A DNA stretch of 64,000 nt, taken from contig NC_064047.1 of NCBI RefSeq assembly GCF_932526225.1, positions 2,975,501 to 3,039,500 on the forward strand, in the 5' to 3' direction. The position numbers and the translations under genes are program-made. Of this stretch, positions 10,844-24,601 are shown piece by piece. The stretch is from Nematostella vectensis. Lineage: Eukaryota; Cnidaria; Anthozoa; Actiniaria; Edwardsiidae. How positions within the stretch are numbered: position 1 is the first letter of the stretch; each line of letters starts with the position of its first letter. Under the pieces are notes generated by a model, which was given only the letters and a program-made list of their open reading frames with translations, had not been told where the DNA came from and did not search any database.

Positions 10844-13800
10844 TAGTATATTGCCCACTGGCGAAGGATGTGAAAAATAGTGCAAAAGGAGCCAATAGCG
10901 GAAATGGCGTCATCGACGATCGTTATTACAGAGGCTTCTCAAGCTGTCTTAAAATGAAAATGTATTTTCCTCGGGCAACTAAGGATTTGATTCTCAAGTA
11001 CACGTGTAACTCTGAAGCTTCTACCATACTGTGATCACGCAAAGAATGTAAAAAAGAATAATTTGTTTTTGGCCAGTGAAAGATCACCCTTGAAACTAGA
11101 GAACTCTCGAGACCATAAAAGAAAACATTGTTTACAGTTTAGTTTTTATGGAGCGAATTCTTCGTTTTACACATCCAGAGTTGAAATTCTATAGGACGTT
11201 TAATTAGCAATTTTCGAAACGACTATGGTTGCCCTGGAGGGCATTAGGAAACCACTGCTTGTTTCTACGTATTTGAACAAGTTGATTTTACAACTCATTA
11301 GAAATATTCTAGATTTTGTCGAGATTGTCGGAAGGTGTAAGCCGACGGCTTCAGCAAAGCATTTTGCGAGCAAATAAAATGATTTCTTTGTACACCCGTG
11401 TAAGACGATTTTTTGTGTGATAAGAAAATATTTATCGTCTCTCTGACCCGCTCTTCTTAGTCGATAAGTTACAGTATAATTGCGCATAAAACCACAGAAA
11501 ATATCAAAACTAGAAATCGTAAACCTATTCTGAATGTTCTTATTGAAACTATACAATGGAAACGTTAAGACAGCCTCGTTTTAAGCAGATTTTATAAGCA
11601 GATTTCCCGTTCAACAGATTTCCCGTTCAAACATGCTGTATTTATATTTCTTGTAAGCACTTGATAAGGCGAAAATCGAAAAAAGCAAACACTTTAAATA
11701 TAGTAGTTGAGCAAACAACCCAGAGAAGATTAATCTAAACTAGAAAGATATTGTGATGCCCGCGATAAATCATGCTTACACATTGGGATTGTAGTATAAT
11801 AACACAAAACTTCTCTAGAAAATGTCGATCAGGAATTGAAAACAATGCATTCTTCATTTTTTTTAATCTATTTTCCATGTTTTACTATTAATGGTTCAAA
11901 GAACCGTTGTTTTGCTTTGTTTGCTAAACAAAGCGGTTTAGCGAGCATAATTGCACTTAACTTTTCAGAATACTCAGAGGAAAACTCTAGTAAAATTCCT
12001 TCAAGCTCAAACAGAAATGCCAATCATAAATCATTATGAATAACAAATCCAGAATTTTATAACCGTTTTACTTAGACAAAACAACAATTTGCTTCTTTTT
12101 ATGTTTCCCAACGACAACATAATATATGGTCAGTCAAAAGGACCTGTGACAATTAAAATTGATGCAATGTTTTAGCCTTAAATTGATGGGACAATTTTCT
12201 TGTCAAATTATAGATAAAAAAGAAAGTACAATCAATCTGAAACAAAACTGAGGAAAACCACACGCAAAAGCATAAAAAGAGAAAATACATAGTTTCTATT
12301 CCTCATTTATCTTTGAATAACAAAACTGAAGAACTTTACAGTTACTCAATGGCATGTCAAAGCGAAGCCTTTCAAATTTACTTAAGTATGAAAGAAAACC
12401 CGTCCAGGAGAATATAAAGATAAAAGCCATTACAATGAACGAGGAAATAATAGCTTTTTGCACCATTCAATTTAATGTAAAAAATTCCATTACTATATGG
12501 AAATAGACTTCAATATCACTTAGTTCATAAAATCTAAGAAAAGCACATTATAGAAATATTGCATTGAGTACCTTATGCAACTGGTTTTAATGTAAGGGAA
12601 TAAAAATGACAAATTGGTTAACTTCATTAACAGTGAACCAAGCAGTAAGCATTTATAGTGGGAATTAAAGGTTAACGTTGGTCATTTCTCATAAGAAAAA
12701 GTCCATTAGGAGAAATAATTGAGCTTATTAAAAATATTTGTAGGAACTTTGCAAGAAGATAAAACGAAAGACCAAGACAGACATAAATCGGATTTTGTGG
12801 TATAATTTGGGTGGTTTCTGCATGCTCTACAAAATTAGACCATCATAAAGTCAGAGGAACGATAATAAAATAGAATCTAGTTAGGGCAGTTAAGGTCTGA
12901 CGAGGTTTCGAGAGCTTAACGACAAAATTTACGACTTGAACCCTGGGGAAACGGTAAAAGCATCCGTGTAAATCAAATCTGCACTGATGGAAAAACTACA
13001 GCACTCGAACTTAAATAAAATGGGGGATCGATGCCATTACACATGCTAAAAAGAGTATATAAACATTATTGGTTGATATGGGAATGTCTTATAATAAAAT
13101 AAGAGTTCATAAACAGTGGTATATAGTTACAGTTGTGATATTTAATGTTAACATGAGCGCAGACCAAAAGCAAACTACTGAACTGTTTTTATTTTCCCAC
13201 AATTCCCTGAACGCCTGTTTCACCAAATAAAAATATATTTTTTAAATAAAATAAATCTCATACTACGACATATTTGTTTTAAATCATTCTCTTTAGATTT
13301 CTGACTTCGCCTGCCATAACGAGCGTAGTAAGAGTAGGATCGGTCTGGTGACTTTTCACAAGTAAAAAACAAACAGATGCTCTACCCTTTAAAATGCATT
13401 ATTATTTATCCCAGCTGTCTTTAAGTGTATTGCTTTCGATCAGTTGAATATCTGACAGGCAAGACTGACGAACATTCTTGCACATTGTTTTTTCAGAATT
13501 CCCATTTTCAAGGGAAAGAGAAACTCAATAGGTGTGGAAATACATATGGAATAAAAGTATTTCTTCTATTCGCTGTTGTTGTTTTTTTTTTCTTATCATG
13601 GACTATACCCTCATTGCCTTATGTATGGGGTAAGGTCACATCATTTAAGCTCATGAAGCGGTAGGTTTTATTTATCGCTAATATCCACTGTTCATTTTGC
13701 TATGTTCTTATTTTCAAATGTATAACAATGTGTTTTACAAGGCTGCCTCATTTGAATTTCCGTTTACTCGAAACAATCCGTATAGGAATGTGTTTGGGAA

Positions 13801-15616
13801 AGGGGAACATCGGAGGGTTTTCTGCCTTTACAATTAAAAAGTAAAATATAAATTTTGACGGAGAAAACATCATCAATATCCGTAGTCAAGAAAGGAAAAA
13901 TCCTCGTCCTTGTCTAGCAAAAAGCAATTAGGAGTAGAACAATAAAAACCTCTCCACCGCTGTGATTCTAACAAATATCAATTATACCTGGCAAGCAAAA
14001 CAATCTCTTTTTTATATTCTTAAGAGTAAAACAGAATCGTGAGAGCCTTTGTGGCCAGCCTCTGCTGGAAGCAAGCATCAATTCTAGCGCACAGCATGAT
14101 AACACCATTTCCCGTGACTCAAGTCTCGTAAGGCGAAACTCAGCCGAAAAACCAATTTCATCGTGGAACTGGTGGGGAGCTTTTGTTCCGTGTTACAAAG
14201 GAGGTTCGAAAAACTGGCGGCTGGAAAGTTAATGTCAATAATATTTTGTACGGTCGAGTGCGTGGCGAGGTTTCGGATCGTTAATCCCACCTGTGGAAAA
14301 CCCGTGGCCCTCAAAACCGCCATCCTTAACGTATCGCGAAACGCAGATCAACTCTATCAAACACAGGAGCAGAAATACAATACATTATCTGTAGAACTTC
14401 AACGAGTTTTGAATTAAAACGAAAAGTATTTAGCGAGACAGTGATAAAGCCAGCCTTGGCTGTTTTTAATAAGCAAGCTCAAATCGTTTCCGCCAATATA
14501 TAAAAACCAACATAACCGCACAAAAAGACGCTATTTACCAAAGTAATAAGAAATTTTCAGTGACGAGAACGGGGGCCGTGAACGCGCTTAAAAGAAAAAT
14601 AATTAAAAGCCTACGCATGCGCAATAGGGGTGTGTGAGGCGGCGAGTAGTTGTATTGAGATACACGCTTCCTTCACTTGCGGAAATTTATCTTAAATCTC
14701 CTTAAAAAACCTACGATTCAACCCCGCAAATACAGTAATAAAGAATTCTAAAAAGTCAATTTCTGTTTCGATTAGGAACTCATACCGCTATTTCCCTAGG
14801 GGAAAGGTAGGATTAGGTTACAAGAATTTTCACTACTGGACGGAATTAGCATTTACATTAAAACAAGTTATGAAATATGACTTATAAAGAGCGATAATAC
14901 AGAATACAGCATTCGGGCTGGTTTCAGGGTTAGAGGGCTAGTTTACAGGGTGATTTCGAGAGTTTTATGAGAGTTTAGTGCTGAGAGAAGTGCGCTGTCT
15001 CGCGGTGTGTGGTAGTCTTGTAGCACGTGTGGCTCCCTCACGCCCAGCAATTCGCATCTATCGATCTGTCAGCGCTTTAAGAGCAAACAAACCCCTAAAT
15101 GTAACTGTCAAATACTTTCGCTTCCCGCCATTATCCGGAATAACAGTCTCTCGATCTATTTGAGCTAAAAATGCCAGAGTTTCGGTGTTCAACGCTGGGT
15201 AAACTTTTCACCTCAGTTGATTGATATGTACATTAGGCTTTAGTACATAAAAATCTATTTATAACATAGAGGATCGCGTAGAAAGTTTCTCCCTTTGTAA
15301 TTTAACGAGACTTTGTCTAAAAAGTATAAAAAAGCTAAATTAAATGTAGTCTTAATTTATAGCTCAGTTCCAAGAGACACTGCCCAGTCTGTTTGAATTC
15401 AAAACAAAAGCTAGATTATTATTGTCTTCCCTCGGTAGAACTGGCCACTGACAAAACATACCTTCCTCATAAATATTCTAACCTCACGAAGCATTACCAT
15501 AATACAGAAATACACGGCAGAATAAAGTAGTATTCACGGCTCTTATTCGTGTGAAAAATAGGCACACAATTCGAGCGGTTTTAGGCAAATGACAGAATTT
15601 GTCTTACTGAAAAAAC
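10844..15616. other. AT-rich intergenic DNA, no supported gene
   Basis: Short frames at 11200-11556 (minus), 13425-13664 (plus) and around 14084-14417 (both strands) have no recognisable domain and no clear splice partners. ACGCATGCGCAAT near 14613 is a weak NRF-1-like site. This is part of the gene-poor flank of the POU gene. Confidence 0.5.
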
Positions 15617-15766
15617 ATGGCGGCGTCGGCAAAGGTTGCCTTCACAAACAGTAATCATTCACAAGCGATGTCGCTGATAGTCAAAGAACTTAATTCAAGA
15701 AGTTGGTTAGCGTTTAAAAGTTACCCACTGGGTAGAGATATTCAGAAGTGTTCGGAGCTAAGGTAG
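15617..15766 (+). CDS. Possible first coding exon, 49 codons
   Basis: The context AAAACATGGCGG is a strong animal start context. It opens a 49-codon frame beginning MAASAKVAFTNSNHSQAMSL and ending at TAG 15764-15766. A possible donor, CTAAG|GTAGTA, lies just before the stop (GT at 15763-15764), so this could be a first exon. I found no downstream exon to join and do not recognise the peptide. It may equally be a short untranslated or chance frame. Confidence 0.25.
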   Translation: MAASAKVAFTNSNHSQAMSLIVKELNSRSWLAFKSYPLGRDIQKCSELR

Positions 15767-17917
15767 TAGATTTTTGTATAAACGTTTGGAATTTTAAGGG
15801 CAATTTTAATTCCGAGAGAGACTTTAGTGTCAGTTAGAAGTATTGGCTTGTTTGCCTAGATAATTACGGTATTTTGCTAAATTTTTTCCCAGTCCTGTGT
15901 GATGATAAGAATAGTCATAAAATACATAATTTCAGGAAAAAGATAAAAAATGTCTCTTGTTATATTCTCGGCAATACTGATATAATTTTCAATAATTCGA
16001 TGCATCTTGTAAACTCACAAGAGTTTTTTTTACCAAACCGCTAGAAAGTGACAACATTGTGAGGTTCGATATAGCATGTGCTTTTCACGTATGGTCTTCT
16101 TTACATGCAACTATTTCATGAATATATTCCTCACATTATGGAAATGAATGGTACTGGGAATATTTATAGTTATACGGCAGGCAAAGCTGTAAACCTTTTG
16201 TACGCAAAAGCGTTTATTTACAGTTTGTTCGGCATACAAGACAAGATGCTATAAATGGCGAATCGGGTATGAATGCATTCATAAAATATAAAGGGTAAAA
16301 ATATCGACAAGAACATTATGAGTATAAATCATGAGAATAAAAGTAAGAGTAACCAAAGGCTTTTACATTTGGTGATTATTACGTGTTCCATTCTGTACCT
16401 CCGCCTGGTTTAACAAGAAATGTGGTCCATCCAAAACAAGAAAGCTCAAAAGTCTGGATCTTTTCACTCATTTTAATCCTTGAATAAACACTTCAGCTCC
16501 TAAATATCAAACGCTTATCATATTCCTATAAAAACAAAAAGCAAGTTTAGTTTAGACTCAAGTTTGTAGTCATCTGGCACGCGAAAGTGAACTGGAGCTG
16601 AAAACACGAACTTGTAGAGAAACGTGGTAGCGAATGACACTCGAATGGACCCACACCTAAAACGTAACCTAGGCTGTCGAAATATCGAAGGCATTTAGGA
16701 CAAGTTCAGCAATTCCAATGCATAAAAATTATAGAATAACACAGCATAGAAGTGTTAGGATGGGGAGTAATATTACAAAGTTGGACATTGTTTTGAAAAC
16801 GAGAAACTCACGGTTTAAACTGGATGGAAAGGTCTAAGAGGTCGACACTTGGTCGCCATTTGTTTTTAGTTTGAGTAGCGAGGCGATCCTTTTTTCGCTT
16901 GGGAGAGAAAATCTATCGTACCGATCACAGGTCGTATTTTTACACATCCAGAAACAGAATAAGTTTAATATATGGACGAATTTAAATAAGGAAATAGCTT
17001 CGATTTGCATACATCAGTAGACATCAGTAGTGAATTCATTTCGCAGGATGAATGGTCGAGGGGTTTTGCTGTGTTTATAGTTAACTTCCTCTCAAACGCT
17101 GTAAGCGAGAAAGGGTAAAAACAAGCTCAAAAAATATACAGCTATCAGAACCAGAAATTTGACCACTTAAATGGATAAATTGAATACAGTTTGAAGTTGT
17201 AGTAGAACAGTTAAAAGAACAACTTCGATCCAATACTTTATCATTCCCACACAAAAGGCTAGGCCTATGATGGTGGCAATAAAAGAGACAGACAACTATA
17301 CATGTGTTTTAACGTAAAAAACTTTAATAAGTTAGTCTTGATACTCGTTAAGGTTTGAACAACCTTGATTATATAGAAAAGTATGATAGATATGCATTGA
17401 TATTTCTCTGTCACGAAGACTAGCGGACGAATTCCTTTTGGTCTTGATTCTAACTGTCGCCAATCGGGTTTAAATTTCTCTCAACTAGGAAGACCACAGT
17501 CATTTTTACTTTATATACAACTTTGTTTTTACCCTATGGCTAAGTAAGAAAAACAGTAAAAGAACAAATCTAAATTAATCTACATTTCTTTGGCTTGAAA
17601 TAATTGAACAAAACAAATGAGACTGTTTTTTACGAAAGCTATGGGTATGTTATGTACAGGTAGACTGGCGTTCGGGGAATAATTCTCATCCCGATAGGTA
17701 TGGTTCAGTCTGAATTATGAAGAATTTAAATTCTATTCCTCTTTAATTCGCCTAGTGTCTTTACATCCAAGAGTGGCTGTTCGATTTTCTTACAGTACAG
17801 TACGTATAGGCCGCCTAATAGCATTGCCCCTGACTCGATTAACTCGCGCGGTTTTCATAGTACTGAAAGTCAATCCATATCACTGTATTATAGCTCGTAC
17901 TGACTCAAGGCTAGAAT
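15767..17917. other. Intergenic, downstream of POU3
   Basis: AT-rich and without a supported gene. It must contain the POU3 3' UTR next to 17918, but I could not choose a polyadenylation signal. Confidence 0.45.
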
Positions 17918-19042
17918 TCACTGATTTGCAACTATAGACGCGACTGTCACCCCAGTATGAGGATGGTGGCCGCTCTCCTCGTCTCCGTTCGTTACTGTAG
18001 CAGTCATTCTCTTCTCTTTCTGTCGCCTGTTACAGAACCATACTCTCACCACTTCCTTGTCAAGCCCGAGGTTCTCTGCCAGCGCGGAGATCTCTTGCGC
18101 TGTTGGTTTTGGACTCTTGCAGAAATGATTTTCTAGTGCTCCTTTGACAGCGACCTCGATGGACGTTCTCTTCTTGCGCTTGCGTCCAGTGGTAGCAAGT
18201 TTATCCACTCCTCCCGTAGCCCCATTATTGTTATCAGCTTCTTCTAACCATTTCTGCAGTAGAGGCTTGAGCTTGCACATGTTCTTGAAACTCAGCTGCA
18301 AAGCCTCGAACCTGCATATGGTAGTCTGACTAAAAACATTGCCATAGAGTGTACCAAGCGCAAGTCCGACGTCCGCCTGAGTGAACCCCAGTTTGATCCT
18401 ACGCTGCTTAAACTGCTTGGCGAACTGCTCCAAGTCGTCAGAAGTCGGAGTATCGTCATCTGCGTCAAGAATATCGTGTTGAAGCTGGGGGTCTTGCACG
18501 CCCGGGTTCTCGCGAATCGTCTGGTTATTCGGCGCGAATGAGGCTGGCAGAGTCATGGAGCCATTCACGTTTTGGTACGCCACTGAGACAGGACTCCCTG
18601 GTTGCAGCGCAGCGTTCAGATGTATACGAGTATGGTCAGGCGATCCTGCATTCGGTGGCGTCGTCCAGCGAACTTGCTCCAGCATACCAGGGTGGCCGGG
18701 CCTGTGGTGGACTAGTGTGGCGCCCGATGCTGTGGTCATTACAACTGGCGAACCATCGTCACGTAGCATCGGTTTGACTTCTTGCACGCTCATGGCGGAG
18801 TTTGGCGGCCAACCGACCGCTCCGCTATGATCTTGTACAACCCATTGATGGGTAGCAAGATTCTGGACCCGCTGTTGCTCGCTCACTGGATTTGGCTGAG
18901 AAATAGTTTCGTATTTCACGACCGGTTGCTCCTCGCGATAAGCCATAGTGGTCGGTTGGACTTGCATCCTCGTTTCGCCTTGAGTACTGGCCGATGGGAT
19001 GTTTTGCTGTCCACCGTACGGGTTATTATTCTGTGTTGCCAT
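17918..19042 (-). CDS. POU3: Class III POU-homeodomain transcription factor
   Basis: This 374-residue intronless frame encodes a sequence-specific nuclear transcription factor. The POU-specific domain spans about residues 195-269 (from [20 protein letters not shown] to KWLEEAD). A 16-residue linker follows, then a homeodomain at about 286-345 with the recognition helix [16 protein letters not shown]. The POU-specific domain is nearly identical to vertebrate Brn-1/2/4 ([23 protein letters not shown]), and the homeodomain carries the class III pattern [14 protein letters not shown]. Class II (Oct-1/2) differs at several of these positions. The N-terminal 190 residues are Gln/Pro/Thr-rich, as in activation regions. 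Vertebrate class III genes are also intronless. In animals these factors act in neural and secretory-cell differentiation; that role here is inferred. The ATG at 19042 is the first in frame. The gene sits alone between two gene-poor stretches of about 14 kb each. Confidence 0.96.
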   Translation of the reverse strand: MATQNNNPYGGQQNIPSASTQGETRMQVQPTTMAYREEQPVVKYETISQPNPVSEQQRVQNLATHQWVVQDHSGAVGWPPNSAMSVQEVKPMLRDDGSPVVMTTASGATLVHHRPGHPGMLEQVRWTTPPNAGSPDHTRIHLNAALQPGSPVSVAYQNVNGSMTLPASFAPNNQTIRENPGVQDPQLQHDILDADDDTPTSDDLEQFAKQFKQRRIKLGFTQADVGLALGTLYGNVFSQTTICRFEALQLSFKNMCKLKPLLQKWLEEADNNNGATGGVDKLATTGRKRKKRTSIEVAVKGALENHFCKSPKPTAQEISALAENLGLDKEVVRVWFCNRRQKEKRMTATVTNGDEESGHHPHTGVTVASIVANQ

Positions 19043-19145
19043 TGCGCTCGGTTATTTCAATGCTAGCTGCTCCTCACAAGAGGCCTGAGTATTTTGCCGC
19101 CAGCCCGAAAACGTGTCGAAAGTTGTGTTGACTTCCCGCTATCCG

Positions 19146-19327
19146 ATTGGCCAACCTCTCGTTGACTGACATTCCATTATTACTTAATTAATCATGATTC
19201 ATCCGAGCGTCGCTTCCGATTGGTTGAGCGTTTGGAAAGGCCTCAGTCGCCACTAGCAACGATACCTTCGGGAGAATATGCTAATGACGTTTACCGCACG
19301 GCATTTGATTGGACGCCTGACAATTGG
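19146..19327 (-). promoter_or_regulatory. POU3 upstream region: four CCAAT boxes and an octamer-like site
   Basis: Reading the plus strand, ATTGG occurs at 19146-19150, 19219-19223, 19308-19312 and 19323-19327. These are CCAAT boxes in the direction of POU3 transcription, all within 105-285 bp of its start codon. ATGCTAAT at 19278-19285 is one base from the POU octamer ATGCAAAT and runs into TGACGTTT, a half CRE. TAATTAATCATGATTCAT near 19186 offers further homeodomain-type sites. Autoregulation by POU3 is a reasonable inference from the octamer-like site but is unproven. Confidence 0.5.
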
Positions 19328-22300
19328 GCTTTTGTCTTCGGCAAAACCTTATTAGCGATCATTCCATGCGAAAGAAGCATTTACAAAGCGTAATCACAAA
19401 CGCACAAAGCTACACTACTGCGATAGAGCATAGCATAGTTGTTCTTTGATATGAATTGTAAGAAGGCGGGAATATGTAAGACGAAGAAACAAATACTGGG
19501 CGAACTTATAACATGGCGTAACACAACGCACCACACAAAAATGTTGCTCGTTTCGAGACAGCAATAAACACGCTGTTCTTTCATCAACAATCAGTAACTT
19601 GAGTGGGTGAGACTCGAGGACTTGTGAACATGACAACTTTGACATTTGCGGATTGTAAACGCGTGGCCATGAGAAAGGCCACCCAGTCCGCAAAATGACC
19701 ATAAATAAGAAATTAAACTCTTGCTTGGTGACATTTTGGTGAAGTGGATAGCGCATCTATGGTAGACCTGATAGATGATTTAGTCCCAGGGTTGGGTTTT
19801 TTTATTCTGTAATTACAGCCGAAACGCGGGATTTCCGCTGAGATTGTATCTAAAGTAAGACGTGGCGCGGAGGAAATGATCGTAAAGAATCGATGAAAGA
19901 CATCCTTAAATATCTTCCGAAAACTTCACATTTGAGAAGTAGCACTTTAGAATGTTATGTTTCGCGCGCGTCAAGAACTATTACGAAAGTTCGGGATTCT
20001 TAATTAAGCTTTACGCATTATGTACGTTAAAAAGGCTGCGGAATATGTATTGTTAAAACTATAGTTAAACAAATTCTAGGTCCTAAGGGGCCGGATTTCT
20101 GCTAGCTATCTCCCATTAACCAACATAGACAGATGTGGTACTAGAGAGATCAGTGGAATATTAACACAAGCGAAAGCAAAGTAAAAGTCAACAGAAATAT
20201 TTTGAGAACGCCAACACACGTAAAACCGCATAAAGCAAACGGCTGCTTTTTAAAAAAAAGTTTATTTAAAATATGTAATCCTGAATAAGTTTGAATTATG
20301 AAATTTCGTAATTTCTCAGGATTAATTAAGACCTTTCTTTTGCTGACACGAGACAAAAAATTAGCGCCTTGGTCTTATGAGTTTTAGTGCTTGGCGAAAT
20401 TCCCAATTGATTGCGCTACTCATTGCATTGTATAACCGTAGAATTAGTATTATGCTAATACACATGCCCTCTGCACATTATGAATTCTGTCGGTTCAAAA
20501 AAGTGCTTGAATCGAAAATTTACGTCGGAAAAGGCAAAGTTATTTTTAAATTCCGTTTAAGACGTGCTTTTCATGGTTATTTCATGTCGCTTTCAAATTC
20601 AGAGAATAAATAAGCCGCTTTCTGAAAGCCGAAAACATCAAGCTTCAAAATGCCGAAGTAGTTGATTATGAGAAGCGAATTTCTGTCGCCGGGTTTGGTT
20701 ATTGAAAGATAACCAAAACAGCAAAATATCGAAAAAGAAACGCCCGAAAGAAAGAGCTAAGTAAAGCTTAAAGTTTGGGAATGGCTTAGACGAGATTATG
20801 CTTATAAACTCTGGCTTTTTCGGTTTGAGACGGGGCTCCCTTGAACAAAAGATTCTAGCTCGCGGGTGCTGTGTTTACTTACAGTTTGAGAACCAAACGA
20901 TCAAAACCACGCTCTCCATCTCTCCTTGCCATATAAAAGAACCATTTTTCCAAAGCGAATTCATCCCATGAGTAAAATAAAGCGAAAAACCCGTTCACAT
21001 AGGAAGCAAAGCCTCGTCTTACATGACTAGCTTTCACTCGGACAATGCCAGTTTTACGACTAAAGCATACATACATAAGTTTAGAGTCCGTTTAGTGATT
21101 CAGTTTACTGTATTTGCATGTATACATATACATGCGGCCGTAAATACTCAGAAAGTGTTTAAGTTCTGATGGACGAGTGCTCATAGGGCAGTAAAACAGC
21201 GCAGAGTTGGGAAGTTTTTCGTTCGCTTTTATTGCGAAAACTTGGCAAGACTCGAGCAAGAAGGCACCCTAAACATGCACGAAGGAGGTCGGGAAAACCT
21301 GTTGAGTCCACTCTCTCTTTAACTCTGACTTTAAAGTTGATTTGAATAACTAAAACCTAAGTTATGCAGCCTGAGAGAATCTGAAATTGAGATGATGCTT
21401 TGAGGGTAAGGTTTCGGATAAGTTGTAAAAGGATAATTTCAATTTCAATGTAACGGAGGTAGAAGCCAAGTATTCGAAGTGGGGGGAGGGGGGATTAAAG
21501 TACGTGGGATTATCCAAGTTGTTGCTTGCTTAAAACTCTCTTTGCCCTTTGAACCAGTAACAACGTTGTCTCTAGCGAATGCTTTTTTTAAGTAACATGA
21601 CAAGGCTGGTGAACAAGAAAAAAAGAAGACGTATTCATCTCTTAATCGGAAAACAGGTACTCAAGTAGTTGAAACGTAATTCAATCATCCAAACAAGACA
21701 ATATATAACGAAAAAGTATTTTAAAAATTAGAAAAAGTAATGTCGGAAAAACATCGTACATTTTATTAAATATACCATTGAAAAGATGAAATGGTTGGTT
21801 TAATTAATATTTTCCTGCGGTTTTAAAAACGCCACAACTTCTCTTTTTCTTTTTAATGTTTGCAGATTTTAATCCAAGCCCACTTTTCAAAGGAAGCACA
21901 AAAGCTCAGTTTAAGCCATTCACAAATACGTTATCAGTTTTACTTCATTCTAAAGATCAATTGCAAGGCTGTTAAACGAGATATCATTGAAAAACGGACC
22001 CCGGCCGTTCAAAAGCTGTGCTTTTCTGCTCTTATGGCATACTGCGAATTATATAAGGTCGTAAATCGCTTCCCATCTGTTCTTTTCGCATGTGTGTTTA
22101 CAGACCACGAGCGATCAAAAGTGTTTGGTAAACATAATTCGCCGATGGTTAAATCCTATGTACAGCAAATTCGCTCTATATTGTACAGCACTATTTGAGT
22201 TTTCCTCGGCAGTCAAAGCTTTTGTGACAAATGCCAGGATTACGGGGTGTCTAATTACTTTTGGTAAAAATTGAGGTGAGGAATTTGTAAACAAAAGAAG

Positions 22301-24275
22301 GTAAAGCTTTAGGGGGCTTGAGTTGAGAAATAACAGCAACTGTAAGAGCGCGTACCATTTCTCTAGAGAAACTCATAAAAGGGGGGTTAATTAGCTACCG
22401 GCGTAAAGTATGACAATTTATCAAAATGGGGAAAGCAAGAAGTAATCAACTTGACATAAGAGAGAGCAGGTTTGGTAATATAACAATCAATGATGGGTTT
22501 GACGTAAGATTGCTAAATGAAATAAGATAGATTTCGCTTTAAAAAAATGAATGAATCTCTTTATAAAAGATTCATTTGAAATCCTTCATAAATATGTTCA
22601 ATTTTCATTTTTTTTTTCGTTTTAACACATTGAAATCTATAAAAAAAAAAACTATGCAGTAAATAGCTGAAATATATGATATTGAGTCACACCGTGTAAA
22701 TTCGATGCTATTAAATGTGTGTCTAAATTCCCCCACCCCTCAAAAAATTAATAAAACAATAATAATAAAAAAATGAGCTCCCACAATTAATTATTCATTT
22801 AAAATGTTACTCATGAAATCGCGTTAAAAATAAAAAAAACATACTCAATACATATTTTCATTTGAAGAGTTCAAAATTTTCGCCAATTTGTTCGTTCAAC
22901 AAATTCACTTAAATCTCTTTTTTCCCTTCACAGTACAATGTCTGACATATTGCTTATTAGCAGTGCTCAAATGATGACGGCTTTGGTTAGAAGTATTGCT
23001 TTCTTGGATGTAATTTTAAAAGTCATAGCGTCGGAAGAAATTAAGATTGTTTGACACTTCTTGCTGTTTTCCAGAGGATCAAATGATGACTGTCAGCCGC
23101 CATTTTGTCATCCTGGCTAAGTACCAAGTGAAGTGTGAGAAAGCATAAATGGCCATCGGTTGATCTGGGAAAGTTATTGCGATATATTTTCGATTCAAAC
23201 GACTTCGAGTTGAAACAATAACAGAGGTGTGGCTGAAAAAAAGAAAAAAAAAAAGAATAGAATGGGAAAAACCTCAAACAATTATTTTCAGTCATATGCC
23301 TTTTAGTATGTTTAACACTCAAATTCAATCTTTCTGAAGGTATTCACCCTTGCTTTTGTTTCCAAAATCCTTTGGGACAGAATTTTTACGAAACAAATCT
23401 TGCTTTTTATCTTCTGATATCATTTTGCACGAAGTACTTCAAACAAAGCTAATTGATATCTAAATAAGTTCTTATTGTCTCTTACAGATAAAATATACCT
23501 AGATCTCTTTTAAGATTATTATTAAAATTGTTTGTTGTTGTCTGATTTTTATCATCTTTCCTCTGCATATTGTTCTATGAAAGAAAATTGCCTTTGTTAT
23601 TTTACAACTTCTCTCCTAAATTCTTCACAGAAATCTATCCTTTACTTTTACTTTATATTCAACGTCTGCAACCTCTTCCCATTTTTCCACTTTTGTTTTA
23701 TATTCAACGTAAACTCTATTATACCTTACCTAAAAACATTATAAAATCTTTTAATTGGCATTGGGTGGAAACTAACACCCTATTTTTGTCGAAAATTCTC
23801 ACAAGACAATTACTAATTACTTATTTCCTCCTCGAAATCTTATCGCGGATAGCACAACCGGCACTTGTCAATATAAAACGACAGTAAACGCCGATAACCA
23901 TTACCTATCAAGGCGGGACGTCGAGTTTAAAAGCTCTCAAAGTCCTTGATATCAGAACATGACACTACATCTACACATGGATGTACGTGCAAGACAGCGC
24001 AGTTTACAGACGTCGTAGAACACGTTGTCAGGTGTGCAGAATAACGGCGCCATGGATGAATTAAAGAGATGGATTCTCAGAGGTTCTCAGCATGGGTTTG
24101 ACTTAAAAGTCCATGTCTACTCAAGCTAAAAGTTACTAGATGTGGTACCTCTATAAGGCTGTCACCTATGAGGCGTTCATCACCCTTCAGAAAGCGGCCA
24201 CTCTGGATAAATCGCCGACCATCGATGTACGTGGTACCTCTATAAAGATGCCATCTATGAGGAGGTCACCAATGT
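19328..24275. other. Gene-poor DNA upstream of POU3
   Basis: No supported gene. Frames at 19381-19756 (minus) and 21860-22198 (plus) lack recognisable domains. Around 23090 a GCCGCCATTTTG motif occurs; read on the minus strand it gives ATGGCGGC followed by only 20 codons. Around 24140-24265 a degenerate direct repeat starting GTGGTACCTCTATAA occurs twice, about 95 bp apart. Confidence 0.45.
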
Positions 24276-24601
24276 CAGGCCCGTACCCAGGGGGGTGCAG
24301 GGGGTGCGAACTCTCCCCACCCTTCAACCGCCGAAGGTCTAATTTCAGTTCTCAAAAGCATAAGACAGATCACTCTAGTATGTAGCCGAATCCGACCAAT
24401 AAACGTCCGAGGAGATATTACAAAGTAAAAAATAATAATAATAATAATAATAAAAAGATCCCTTTTTGTTTTTTCGGGAGTGTTCAGATTTTTATCAGAG
24501 AACTCACTCCCTCTCCCCCCCCCGGAAAAATTAGGTTTACTTTTTCGAATTTCGCACCCCCCCCCCCCCCCCCCCCAAGACAAAACCTGGGTAAGGGCCT
24601 G
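24276..24601. mobile_element. 326-bp CAGGCCCGTACCCAGG MITE, copy 1
   Basis: The left end CAGGCCCGTACCCAGG and the right end CCTGGGTAAGGGCCTG are inverted repeats. The flanks AATGT and ACTGT look like a 5-bp target duplication with one change. The interior carries a long C run and a short (AAT)n stretch near 24431. It shares its ends and a segment near TATCAGAGAACTCACTCCCT with copy 2 at 52016-52344, which lies in opposite orientation. Confidence 0.8.

Noticed and set aside
18144-19066. Plus-strand frames across POU3
   Set aside because: They are antisense shadows of the POU3 coding sequence.
19733-19800. tRNA-like stretch (TGGTGAAGTGGATAGCGC)
   Set aside because: It has an A-box-like start, but the B box is poor and no cloverleaf can be drawn with paired acceptor ends.
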